A stretch of 64,000 nt of DNA from Siphlonurus alternatus (Eukaryota > Arthropoda > Insecta > Ephemeroptera > Siphlonuridae), in the NCBI GenBank assembly GCA_949825025.1, contig OX463778.1, positions 9,662,733 to 9,726,732 of the forward strand, in the 5' to 3' direction. Below are positions 10,257 through 21,213 of the stretch, piece by piece. The position numbers and the translations under genes were made by a program. Position 1 is the stretch's first letter. Each line of letters starts with the position of its first letter. The notes under the pieces are model-generated. The model made no database searches and had not been told where the DNA came from. It was given only the letters and a program-made list of their open reading frames with translations.

Positions 10257-12826
10257 TTAGTCCCTCTTAACAAGCTGCTTGACCCTGTTACACGCTCTGA
10301 GAGTGCGGGATGGGATGCTTTCCTTCTCGGGCTGCTGGCTGGGCGGCTTCTTCTTACTCTGAATTTTCACCACCTCCTGTTGTTTTGTTGCTTGCTCCTG
10401 CTTTTTGCGATGGGTGGCCTTGAGCTCCAGCTTTAACTTTTCATTCTCAACTTGAATTCCTTCTTTTTCATGTTTTAAATTTTTTATTAGATTATTTTGA
10501 TTTTCAGTTTCATTATGAAGTTCTTTGCATTTATCTTTCAGTTGCTTGTTCATTCTGATGTGCTTCATAACTTTTGTGATTAATCCTTGATTTTTAAGCC
10601 TCAAGCTAGTACATTCCTTTGCATTTTCTATAGCGTCAGACGTTTTTTGAGCCATGTCTTTATTATATGACAGTTGAAGGTCATTTATTTTTTTTATAAA
10701 CTTTTTATTTACAACTTGCAACTTTTCTATCTTTAATTCTCTCTGAGCCAGTAGCATGCTGATCTCATGATTTTCCTTCGCCATCTTTTTGGCATTGGAT
10801 GAGAGCAAAGCTTCAACGCACTTCAGTCTCTCTGCTTGAATGTAAAACTTTCGTCGTTGCGACGACTCCGAGACAAGGTCGCCTCGTAGTTTGTGGTAAT
10901 CTGCTGTTAATGTGCAGAATCTGCTCCGCAGGTCAGCTTGAATTTTCATGACAATTTCATTTTGTTTTTCCAGTACTTGTTTTGTTTCTTGAGAAGTTAT
11001 CAACTCTTTTCTCAACATTGTAAGCTCTTCATCCAGTTTATTTTGCAGTTATCTGTCAAGTGGCGTAGTTTTTCATTCTGGGAGCTTTTCTCCATCTCCA
11101 GTAATGCTAACTGATTTGTTGCTTCATGGAGTAATGAATTTTCATTAGTTAGCTCATTCATAGACTTTATCAAATTTGTTTTCTCCTCTTCCACAGATAA
11201 TAATTTTTTTGTACTAGTTTTTATTTTTATTTCTAATTGTTCCAAGTCATTCTCCAATAGCTTACATTTTCCCATTAATTCATTGTTATGTTGGTTAAAT
11301 TTTTCTGCAAGATTTTTTAATTTTGTGCATTCATTTACTGATACTCCCAATGATTGATGTACATTGTTTAGTGTATCGCAATGCTGCTCTGTTAAGGCAA
11401 TTTTTTTTTCTTTTTGTGAAAGGTTATTATTTAATACCTTTATGTGATGTTCAAGATTTAATATATTTTGAGCTTGATCTTGATTTTCCTTGTGTAATTT
11501 TTCAGATGCTATGTTCAACCTTTTTATTACTTCTTCACATTTATTCAACTTTGCTGTTAACATGTCATGTTCCTGCTGTAAATTTGTGAACTGTACTCTT
11601 TTCATATTTAGCTCAATATTTTTTATTCCAAGTTCTTTTTCTGTTACCTTGATATGCTGTATTGCTATTTCCTTTTCATGCATTATCTTATTTTTTGCTG
11701 CAATAGCTTCTTTGTACTCACTCAGATGTTTAGAAAGCTGTTTTTGTAGCTCGGACTCAATTTTTTTCTGCGCGTTTACTTGCAATTTATGAGTTGTTAT
11801 AGTTTCCTCGAGTTTTTCTTGCAAACTGTCACTCTGAGACTTCAGGTTGTCTCTTTCCTCCAGCTTGTGACGTGCCTCGTTGGCTTCTTTTTGCAGTACA
11901 ATGTTTTCACCACTAAGTCTACTCTTTTCTGCAGCACTTGCATCAGCTAAAATTTTCAGGTCATCAAATAATTTTACAAACGTTGATATTTCTTGTATTT
12001 TCTCATCTCTGTCTTGAGTAACCTTTTCTAATTTTCTTTTTAAATCATCACACTTCTTTCTATTGACACTTTCGTCATGTTCCATTAAATTCAATATTTT
12101 TAATTTCTCTGTTTCAAGAATGATTATTTTTTGTTCAAATAATGAAATCTCTTTTTTTAGAGTTTCAGTATGTTCAGCCTTCTGTGAGAACTGTTGTGAC
12201 ATTATATTTTGTAGTTCTTCTTTTGCTTCGGAAAGTTTTTCCTGCAGGCTTTCTTTGCATTGCTTCAATTCGTTCTCCTTGATTTCCATGTCAGTTTTGT
12301 TTTTAGCATCTAGTTCATGATAATTTGAAGCAAGCTTTGACAACATTTGTTTCAGTACATGGTTTTTGTAATTAACTTTTTCTGTCATATTTTTTTCTTC
12401 ATTTATTTCTGCTTCTTTTTTTTGTAACTGCCTAGTTAGGTTTTCCATTGCACCAATATATTTTGATTCATTTGCATCTAACTTGCACGTTGGTAGAATT
12501 ATTTTCTTTGATATTTCTTTGTTTAAAAAATTAATACTGTTTCCTTCTATTGCTTTTAAATCTTTGAATAATTTGTTTTTAATTTTTATTAATTTGTTGA
12601 CATGGTTTAGATTTTTTTTGCATTTCTTCAGATTTTTTGTTGCTTTAATTAAATACACTAGTTTCTCAATTTCTAGTCTAATTTTTATGCAAATCATAAT
12701 TTTTCGTTCTTCCTCTTGCTCTTGCATTTTTTGTTGATCATCCTCGTTGATGCACCTTAATGTTGAACAAAGTTCTGCACCTTCGTAGTTATCCGCGGGA
12801 CACTGAAACATATTTATACTTTCCAT
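10257..12826 (-). pseudogene. Intronless coiled-coil protein gene, frameshifted (unit 1)
   Basis: Two overlapping open frames (12826-11012 and 11018-10257) together match the uninterrupted 855-codon gene of units 3 and 4. The break is a 2-base insertion at about 11041 (GTTTATTTTGCAG against GTTTATTGCAG). It moves the reading after residue about 594 into KINWMKSLQC and a stop. A methionine at 11018 could restart the C-terminal 253 residues. Another difference from units 3 and 4 is EEEKTNL in place of EEEKKNL near residue 550. Everything else is the same at protein level, which implies a recent lesion or a recent duplication. A real product would be either a 604-residue truncated coiled coil or nothing. 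Confidence 0.8.
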
Positions 12827-12844
12827 GGATAGCTAGTCGATGTA

Positions 12845-13060
12845 AAAATCTCCTCAGCCAGTCAAGGCAAAGGAGATTTTCTTTACAGCAAATTGTGAAA
12901 TATTAAGAAAAGGAAAAAGTTTGTCGGCCAACAAAGGCGAACAACACTTTCAAAAATCTCCTCAGCCAGTCAAGGCAAAGGAGATTTTTTTTACAACGAA
13001 TTGGGAAATATCAAGAAAAGTAAAAAGCTTGTTGGCCAGCAAAGGCGAACAACACTTTTC
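12845..13060 (-). repeat. Two 108-bp leader repeats with hairpins, upstream of the coiled-coil gene (unit 1)
   Basis: Two tandem units (12845-12952 and 12953-13060). Each begins with a perfect 10-bp stem (AAAATCTCCT / AGGAGATTTT) and a 16-base loop. About 70 bases on, each has the related word GGCCAACAAAGGCGAACAA or GGCCAGCAAAGGCGAACAA. The loop word GCCAGTCAAGGC and GCCAACAAAGGC resemble each other and are both GCC..GGC mini-palindromes. The block starts 18 bp upstream of the ATG, so it would lie in the 5' leader or core promoter. Function unknown. Confidence 0.75.
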
Positions 13061-14084
13061 ACTTATAAAATTTAAACTTTAAAAGTCAAATTTTTAGGTA
13101 GTTAATCAATTTGTAGTTGAACGATTTTAGTTGCGACTGATCCACTCGACTACAACAGGAGAATTAAAAGCTCTGAGATCTATAATAGGCGCAACAATTA
13201 AAAGTTTGTTTGATTTTTCAAAACTAAAACCTATAAATGCGCAACAATTAAAGTTTGTTGATTTTTTAAAATTGAAATTAAGAATGAACAATAAATAAAC
13301 CAATTGTTATCGCGCGTATAATTAGTATTATATAAAAGCAAGCACAAATGTCAATATATATCTTGTATGTATCTCCTTCTATTTAAATAATTTTATAAAT
13401 GAAAATATAATTAATGATTAGAAAATAAACGTGCGTGCCATATTAATATATATTACATGGAAACGCGCGCGGCATCAGCGATATATTAATTCTCACGGCG
13501 AGTGGTGATAATTTTTTGTTTCATGTTTAATATATATGTAGACGTCTCAGTAAAAATTACGTTGATAATATGAGTGCTGTATTTGAATAGCTAGCTTGAC
13601 CTATATATAGGCCGGGTGAGTAAAATACGTAGTGTACGTTGTTCAAATTAATTCACATTTTTTTGCGGAGAGTCGGTGGTCGGTGAACATTATATATACT
13701 GTTTGAATTTCCCATGCAATCACAAGGTTGGCTTTATTTTTCATATGTATAAGTTATAGACGTACTGTATAAAATTTGGAGCGGGTGGGGGGGACAGCTA
13801 GGGGGCAATTAAGATTACTCTACACTCTACACGCTCTACATAAGGTTTGACGCTCTGCCATCTTGGCGCAGCTTTTGTTAGGGCCTGTGTGTGACGTCAC
13901 GACCAATCACTGACTGCATGCCACGAAATAGGCTCGAGAGTGACTTTTCTCTCTGATTGGTCCTGCGCAAACTGGACGAAAATATGAACCTATTAAGCGT
14001 CCAACCTTAGGAAAGTAGATAGTAGAGTTAAGGATTTTAAACCTAAACTACGAGCTTTTTCTAGAAGTCGCGAAACCAGTAACG

Positions 14085-14277
14085 CCCTCTCTGATTGGCC
14101 GTGACGTCACTGAGCCAAACCCCCTCCACTTACTTAGCCTGGCTCTGCCAGGGTTAAAAGTTGCGACTTCTGTTTTGCGCCTAAACAGAAGTCGCAACTC
14201 CAAAGTCGCAACTTTTAACCCTGGCAGAGCCAGGCTAAGGGGTTTGGCTCAGTGACGTCACGGCCAATCAGAAAGGG
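14085..14277. repeat. CRE/CCAAT palindrome, unit 2
   Basis: Same palindrome as 874-1066, including the shortened left arm in which 14 bases (TTTGGAGTTGCGAC) are missing relative to unit 4. The SINE-like element inserted about 75 bp to the right. Confidence 0.85.
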
Positions 14278-14351
14278 CGTGACGTCACTGAGCCAAACCA
14301 ACGTTCCTTTATACGTTCCTTTTTTTTTGTTCCTTTCGCGGTACAATGGGG

Positions 14352-14959
14352 GGATCGTCCAAAATGGCTGAGTGCTTGCAACACTGTCGTCCGACGCTCC
14401 GCTCAAATTGTCTGTCCTCATCCTGGTAACTATCCCCATCCTATCTATTTATTAATCATCTTGATCTCTATCCTTTTCCTCAGCCAATTTGATTCATAAT
14501 TATCACTTTTCGCCTCACCGCACCCCCATAATCACTACTCTTGATCCTGCTCACGGTTGGGCTACAGGTCCCAACACGTTGAGAATTTCAAACTACCTGT
14601 GACATCCTTCATGTTGGCGCCACATCATCAACCAACATTATCCCACCCCACACCACATAGTCAACGGCCAACAAATTCATCCAATTCCCAGCGTGGTCTT
14701 GGTTGTTCCACGGTAAAACGTGGTCGGCGGCAAGAAGTGGCACGCTGTCCCGCTTCCCATTATCACCTTGCGTCCCTCGTCCCATAATCACCCTATCCAT
14801 TGTTCATCCATTTTCAACCCTTTTACCTTTTTTAAATTCTTAACCACATGAACAATTTACATAAGTATTACCACAACATAGTCCAAACTTACTTAGTACC
14901 TGGGTGTATAGCTGTTTAACAACGGCTTATTCTCAAAAAAGAAACAAGAAGAAGAAGAA
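14352..14959 (+). mobile_element. SINE-like retroposon, 608 bp (unit 2)
   Basis: Flanked by a 14-bp target duplication GCGGTACAATGGGG (14338-14351 and 14960-14973); unit 1 has one copy at the empty site near 1126. The 3' end is A-rich and ends in an AAG/GAA run (AAACAAGAAGAAGAAGAA). Long target duplication plus simple-sequence tail point to LINE-mediated insertion. It has no RT reading frame and no clear Pol III A/B boxes, so it is either a non-autonomous retroposon or an internally deleted LINE. Confidence 0.8.
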
Positions 14960-15344
14960 GCGGTACAATGGGGCCTGAGAATTTAACGAAATTGACGCAC
15001 GAAATGCGTGCGTGTCTTAACCTGTATAAAGAAACCTTGAGCCAAACCCCCTATCCACTTACTTAGCCTGGCTCTGCCAGGGTTAAAAGTTGCGACTTTG
15101 GAGTTGCATGCGACTTCTGTTTAGGCGCAAAACAGAAAGCTCGTAGTTTCAGCCTTATATGTACTTACAAAACCCTTATGTAATAACATATTATATAATA
15201 TAGTGCTAGACTGCAATGTGACTCAAGTTGTTTGTAAAAATTAGCTTTCTTTGTGGGGATAGAGTTGTTTGAATTTTTAGGTGTTAGAGGGGGTTTGAGA
15301 ATTAGTCAACTTAAATTCTTTCTTGTTGGTTATTGCATATGCAG

Positions 15345-18300
15345 CTGTGGTGAGTGATGTACGTTCGCTCGCTCGGGGGTGGAGAGGGCCTGTGACCGCA
15401 TCTCGATCGCTGCTCCTCCAGGAGATGAGGGAGAAGAGCAACCCCTCCCACTTCCTCTCTGTGCCGGTGAACACTCCGCGGCCTCCGCGCGGAGATCATC
15501 TCTGCCTTCTCAAGTTTCAAGGTGACCTCAAATGGACACTATTCTAATTAGACAGGAATGAGGCATTGTCATACTGGGGGGTTTTGAGTCCCTCACCGCA
15601 AATTTGGTCATGCAAGGTAAATAGTAAAATATGTAGAAAACAGTGCATGCATATATGCAATGAAATGAAATAATCTTTATTTAGCTTTCGCTATTCAGTA
15701 CAAATATAGTTTATATATTGTTTTAATTAAACAATATAAAACAAGTGGTTCATAAAATTTATGATAGTTCATAGAATTTTATGCCTATATACAGTACAAT
15801 ATTTATTAGGATACAAAAACCATCTTAATAATTATACATTTTATAGTTACCAATTATAAATGCATATGCATATTAATGCATGCATGGTACCATGTAATGA
15901 CCTAGCTTTCTAATTGTATTTCCCTCTCCATCCAATAACAAAAATGCACTAAAATTATCCTCGTCTGATTTGTTTGTTTTTTTCCTTGCTGTATATAAAT
16001 GTGGACTCTTTTCAACAAATTAGTAATCAATAAATATGGAACTGAACCTCAATTATAGCTATTATTTTGGATCAAAAATATATGCAACCAATATAATTAT
16101 ATTAAGTTTTAATATTGTTATTTGGCGTCCATTCATATTCTTTTTTACAGCGCCAACTGCTTGCCCTGGGGGTGGACTTGAAGCTGTTCCAGAATCCTGC
16201 ATGCCTCCATCTCACGCTGGCCACCTTCACCGTTCTTGACCAATCAGAGCTGGTCAAGGTCAGCAATGCCGTGCAAGAATTTGTCGACCAGGAGGTCAAG
16301 TGAGTTCATTATAGTAAAAATTCATTAACCTCGATATCATGATTAAATGTGTGTATAAAAATATCTGCAGGTAGCCAACTTCCAATTTTGTGTCTATATA
16401 TAAAATATTAAAATTTAATGTTGTATGTATCTTATATCTGAACACACTGTACTGAAAGTTTAATTTATTGTGACACACTTATCTCATCTGTATAGCTAGT
16501 GGCCATAAATTCAGTTTTAAATTTAAAATTTTGTGACAAACTTATAAAATCATCTGCATTATTAATACTGTATTAAAAAAAAAAAAAAAAAAAAAAACTA
16601 TTATTGCATGGTTGTAAAGGTAAAATGTAAGCCTATAAATTAAGTAAATAAACTAGATTTAATTCACTGCATATATGGGAGCCAAAATTCAACTGTTTTT
16701 AAGAAGTTTCTCAATGAGAGGAGGAGACGGGGGGTGGGGGAGATTGGACCTGATCCAGAGTGCTGGAAATCGTACTTTGAAAACCTTAAAATCTGGGCCT
16801 TATAAAAATAGCTACTATAATAAATACTGTATATTCTGGTACACATGTCCTGTGGCTTGCTCGAATCCAGGACGCTGACCAAAGGCAAGCCCCTCATATG
16901 TTCCGTGTGCGAGGGTTGAAGATCATGTGTGACGACCCCTCGTGTGTGGACATTCTTTACGGCTGCGTGGAGGAGGATAAATGCGGAACTCTGCTGCAGC
17001 GCATCGCAGACAAGGCCAACAAAGTGCTCGAGAAGACAGGTGTGTATGTTGATGTGGACGTTGATTATTAATTGCTATTAGTTATTTTGTAATCAGAAAC
17101 AAAAATTGTGTGTATTTTAATGTATTCATAATTATGATAATTCTAGATATCCTTTAGAATGATTTTTCTTTACACTCCAAAAGTTGCAACTTTATAAATT
17201 AATTGCTAGATATATGAGCTCTTAATTAATACTAAATATTATGCTTATGAATATTACATAAATTTAAATTCATTATCTGCAATTTTAAAGTTATTATGGT
17301 GTCAGTTAACACTTGTTAGTATATACTTAAAGTCTATTCATCCAGGAAATTAATTAGGTTTACCTTTTATTAAATATTGATCGAGTTTTTCCTATCCACG
17401 TACACGCAACGCTAATTATTTAATTTTTACTTTACCGCAATCTCCTTTACTCAGAATTAATTGAGTATTAAAATACTAAAATAAAATTAAAAATTTAAAT
17501 AGTTTTAACTGACAACTTGTATATAAATTAAGATATTTTACTGTACATAGTGTAAATATTATGGCTGCATGTAAATTCACAATTTTCTATAAGTAATGGT
17601 AATAAAATTTGAACAGAAAATCACATTTGTATAAACTAGCAAGTTATAATAATTATTTTAACACATTGTGGGGGAAAAGAGAATTTTTAAGAAATATTAT
17701 TTGTATCTAGAATGCTCTTCCATTTTTTTTTTTTTTTTTTTTTTTTTACTTGATAATATTGTAATAGAATCTTATTATTATTATTATTATTATTATTATA
17801 ACAAATATGGGTAATATTATTAAATACATATACATAAGACTGCCAGCTTCTAAACTGTCTCTTTGATTTTCTGACAGTCTACCTTTCAGGTGTATTCTGA
17901 CAATTAGTATAATTATATTTAATTAGTTAATTAATTGATTATTGATATAGTAATTAAATAATTTAATAGAGACTATTAAAATTGAATAAATTGTTGTAAA
18001 ATGATTTAAAATTTATTAACAAGTTTATATTTGTGTAAAGTGTACATAATTTTATCTTTACAAATAAGAAATTATTGAAAAAGTAAAAAAAAAAAAAATG
18101 TCAGCCAGTAATGCCATGGGAGTTATCATCAACCTCAAAATTTACTATTGCAGAAAGGTATAGATTGTGCAAACCTATGCTACTCTGATTTTTTTCAGGT
18201 TTTTTAGAACCTGAGAACTTTTTTTAGTATTTTTAAAAAAATATTAAAAGTTACACAGAGAAATTGACGCCTAGCTAGACGCTTCTCTTAATAAGAGGAT

Positions 18301-19529
18301 AGGACCTAAAAGGGGCTTGGGTTCAAACCAGATCTCATCAAAACTTTTTAGCAATACTTCCCGGGCACTAAAAAGTCTGAAAAAATAATAAAATTGCCCC
18401 GTCTATCTATTTTTGCAATAATAATTTTGAGGTCGATGTCAATTCTCTATTGTCACATCTGCAGGTGTTGACGGTTGTTGATGTTTCACAGAGGATTCCT
18501 AAGCTGGAGTGTGCACAGCGAGAGTCAGTCAGGGGTGAAGCTGCACGCCACCTTGCTGAGCTCACGGTTCAAGCGTGCCCGCCTGCAACGTGAGAGGGAG
18601 CGTGAAGGTCTAGGGAAAGATTGAAAAGAGGACTGCACCTTCGACGCCACCAGAATTCTTGAGGTAAATAAGTGACAGCTTGTGAGGATTTTTCAAATGT
18701 TGATATATTTATATATCGTAGCTAACTATGCAAACAAATATTCAAAATTTTCACTAGAAAATGAGATAGTCAGCTTCAAACCCAACTATTTGACTATTTA
18801 AATAATTCCTTATCATAATACACCTGAAAGGTAGAGAAAGTCAAAGAGACAGTTTAGAAGCTGATGGCAGTCTCATGTATATTTCTCATCTAATATTATA
18901 TATTACCCATATTTGTTATAATTATAATAATAATAACAATTTTTTTAAATATTTTTATGCATAATATATATTTTAATATACACTGGATATGGAATGTAAA
19001 AAACAATAATTTATCTTACTTATATGTTAATTTAAAAAGCTTTTATTGTCATTTTCCTAAAATTCTAATTTTTTTTTTTTTTTTTTTTTAATTATAGCTA
19101 TGTGTATTTATTATTTCTGCCAAGCTTGGGAAAATTTTGATCATTTTCAATACTTTTAATTAAGCGATAATATATAGTTTTCTTATAATTATGGTAATAA
19201 CGTTATTTTTTTGTTCAACTACAATAAATCTATAATTAAACCACAACAGGGCAGTAAATTGCAGTATATTTATAGTGTATATTATATTTTCTTTTCAGTT
19301 CTTCAAAGACTTTGACTTTGGTTGTGCGAGTGTCGATCGTCTGTTGGTATCGGTGTGTGGTTCCGAGGACAAGAATGGTTCCCACATTTCTGCCAGTTAT
19401 CACCGCTTTGCATCAAGCCAACTGAGAAGCAAAAGGAACTGCCAAAGCACAACATCCTGCCACTCCCACCAGGCTTCAAAGAAGTCCAGTTCAAAACAGA
19501 ACCAAGCTAGCTCGCCAAATTTCAGATGA
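15345..19529 (+). pseudogene. ASCC1: ASCC1-like gene fragment (unit 2)
   Basis: Exons at about 15345-15521, 16151-16299, 16871-17039, 18494-18663 and 19299-19529. The same frame breaks and in-frame stop as unit 1 are present, so the lesions predate the duplication. The last exon reads LLVSV where units 1 and 4 read LLISV. No upstream KH-domain exons are possible here, because the preceding sequence is the coiled-coil gene of unit 1. Confidence 0.8.
17771..18937. repeat. Inverted-repeat cassette around ASCC1-like exon 4 (unit 2)
   Basis: Same arms and contents as 3937-5103; exon 18494-18663 lies inside. Confidence 0.72.
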
Positions 19530-19666
19530 AATAATGGGTTGCGATGGAGGAACTATTCCAAGGCGAGATGAACTTGTTAGAGTTAAGAAGAAGCCTGAAC
19601 AGGTTAGTTTTTTACCTGAACAATTACATTTTAGCTCAGTCTTGAGCTTGTTGAATCCACTTGATC

Positions 19667-19668
<2 letters not shown>

Positions 19669-19721
<53 letters not shown>

Positions 19722-19922
19722 TAACGCGGCAAATGTGGCTACGCCACAGTGGCTCACGAAGGGTTTGCCTGTCTCAAAACCCTCTTAAACAACTCATAAT
19801 TCTCCGCTTCAACAACTTCTGCCTTCAGCAAATTCCACTCTCTCATTGTGGGCCTAGAGATCTAAAGTAAAGATTGGTTTATACTGCGGCAATTGTGGTT
19901 ACACCACTATGGCTCACAGTTT
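19669..19922 (-). mobile_element. LINE 3'-end fragment (unit 2)
   Basis: Same fragment as 5837-6070, with a longer (TTA)n tail and a slightly different junction with the unique part. Confidence 0.68.
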
Positions 19923-20696
19923 GGGGTCCTGTGTGTGATCAAAATTTTGGCAGTTAGATTACAGATACACGTTATTTCATGTTTTCATGCACACCTAAGA
20001 ACATGATATCCCTTACGGTTATTAAGACACCATTATTATTACTGTACAGTATGCATACTTTGGTAATCTACAAATATACCTCCACAGTAGTGCTGTTGAT
20101 ATCCGGATATTTCAAAATCCGAAATCCGGATTCGAAAATATCCGAAAATCCGAAATCCGAATTTTCGGATTTGCGGATAATCGGATATCCGAAACTATAT
20201 TCAGATTTTCGGATATCCGGATATCCGAAACTGATTTCGGATTTTCGGATATCCGGATATCCGAAACTGATTTCGGATATCCGGATATCCGAAACTGATT
20301 TCGAATTTTCGGATATCCGAAACTGATTTCGAATTCTCGGATATCCGGATATCCGAAACTGATTTCGAATTTTCGGATATCCGAAACTGATTTCGAATTC
20401 TCGGATATCCGGATATCCGAAACTGATTTTGAATTATATTTATAATATAATTATAATTGTAAAATATGTTATATAATATACGATATTATATAATATATTA
20501 CAAATTATAAACTATAAAAGTATGAAAATTTTCCAGTTTTTCTACGACGGTAAAAGAAATATAAGTTATTAAGTTATTAAAAGTTAATATAACTGATATT
20601 TTTTTACATGAAGATTGAAGACGCACACGTGTTTTCACACTGTCTTCAATATTTCTTGCGTTAATGTTAGTTGAAGTCCTGCAGTGGAGCACCTTA

Positions 20697-20850
20697 AGCC
20701 GGTATTACACGATACAATTTTTCTAACTATTGCATTCAATTTTTCCTTTCAAGAAAACTTGAACTTCATTTGTTTGTATGGAGATGAAATTTTCTTGAAA
20801 GGAAATATTGTATTCAATAGTTAAAAAAATTGTATCGTGCAATACCGGCT
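20697..20850. mobile_element. Nested 154-bp Harbinger-like MITE inside the hAT-like element (unit 2)
   Basis: Imperfect foldback with ends AGCCGGTATTACACGATACA and the complement of AGCCGGTATTGCACGATACA. TTA lies directly on both sides (20694-20696 and 20851-20853), the 3-bp target typical of PIF/Harbinger elements. Confidence 0.7.
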
Positions 20851-21092
20851 TTATATAACATTCTGAATAATATCAGTCAACCAATCAGAATAATATTCAG
20901 AATATTTTCAGCGGTCAGAATGACTCAGAATGTATTTTTAGCCTTGCAAACAGTAGCATCGGCAGGATGTGAAATGTGGAGAGAATATTTGCGACTTTGT
21001 GGAGTGTGGACGAAATTCCAGAAACCAATGCTGCGCGCCCGTGCACGTCCGGCCGGCGCCTGGCTGTTAAATTATCTCTCATTCTTGTTCAA

Positions 21093-21213
21093 AGGCCTGT
21101 TCGTAAACCCTGCTCGGTGTACACTTTCTACACCCAATCGACCTTATATCGCATGTACATAAGGTCGATTGGGTGCAGAAAGTGTACACCGAGCAGGGTT
21201 TACGAACAGGCCT
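21093..21213. repeat. Near-perfect 121-bp hairpin inside the hAT-like element (unit 2)
   Basis: 55-bp arms with one mismatch (CTACACCC against CTGCACCC) around an 11-base loop. The ends are AGGCCTGTTCG and its complement. It is more GC-rich than the surrounding DNA and would make a long double-stranded RNA stem if transcribed. Confidence 0.9.

Larger units (their letters stand above)
1..13214. repeat. Tandem segmental duplication, unit 1 (13.2 kb)
   Basis: Base 1 aligns with 13215, 29343, 45488 and 60495, where the same sequence restarts. This unit has neither the hAT-like nor the SINE-like insertion and gives the empty sites for both. Its coiled-coil gene is frameshifted. Content in order: palindromic CRE region, ASCC1-like fragment, RTF2-like fragment, MITEs, TA tract, coiled-coil gene on minus. 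The left end is the window edge, so the array may continue to the left. Confidence 0.97.

Noticed and set aside
11012..11044. Programmed frameshift joining the two halves of the coiled-coil gene in units 1 and 2
   Set aside because: Units 3 and 4 encode the protein in one frame without the extra 2 bases, so this is a mutation. No classical slippery heptamer with a downstream structure was seen.
14215..14439. 74-codon minus-strand frame across the SINE-like junction
   Set aside because: It spans the insertion boundary and the palindrome, so it is a chance frame created by the insertion.
20830..21162. 110-codon frame in the hAT interior
   Set aside because: It starts in the nested MITE and runs through one arm of the 121-bp hairpin. 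There is no recognisable domain.
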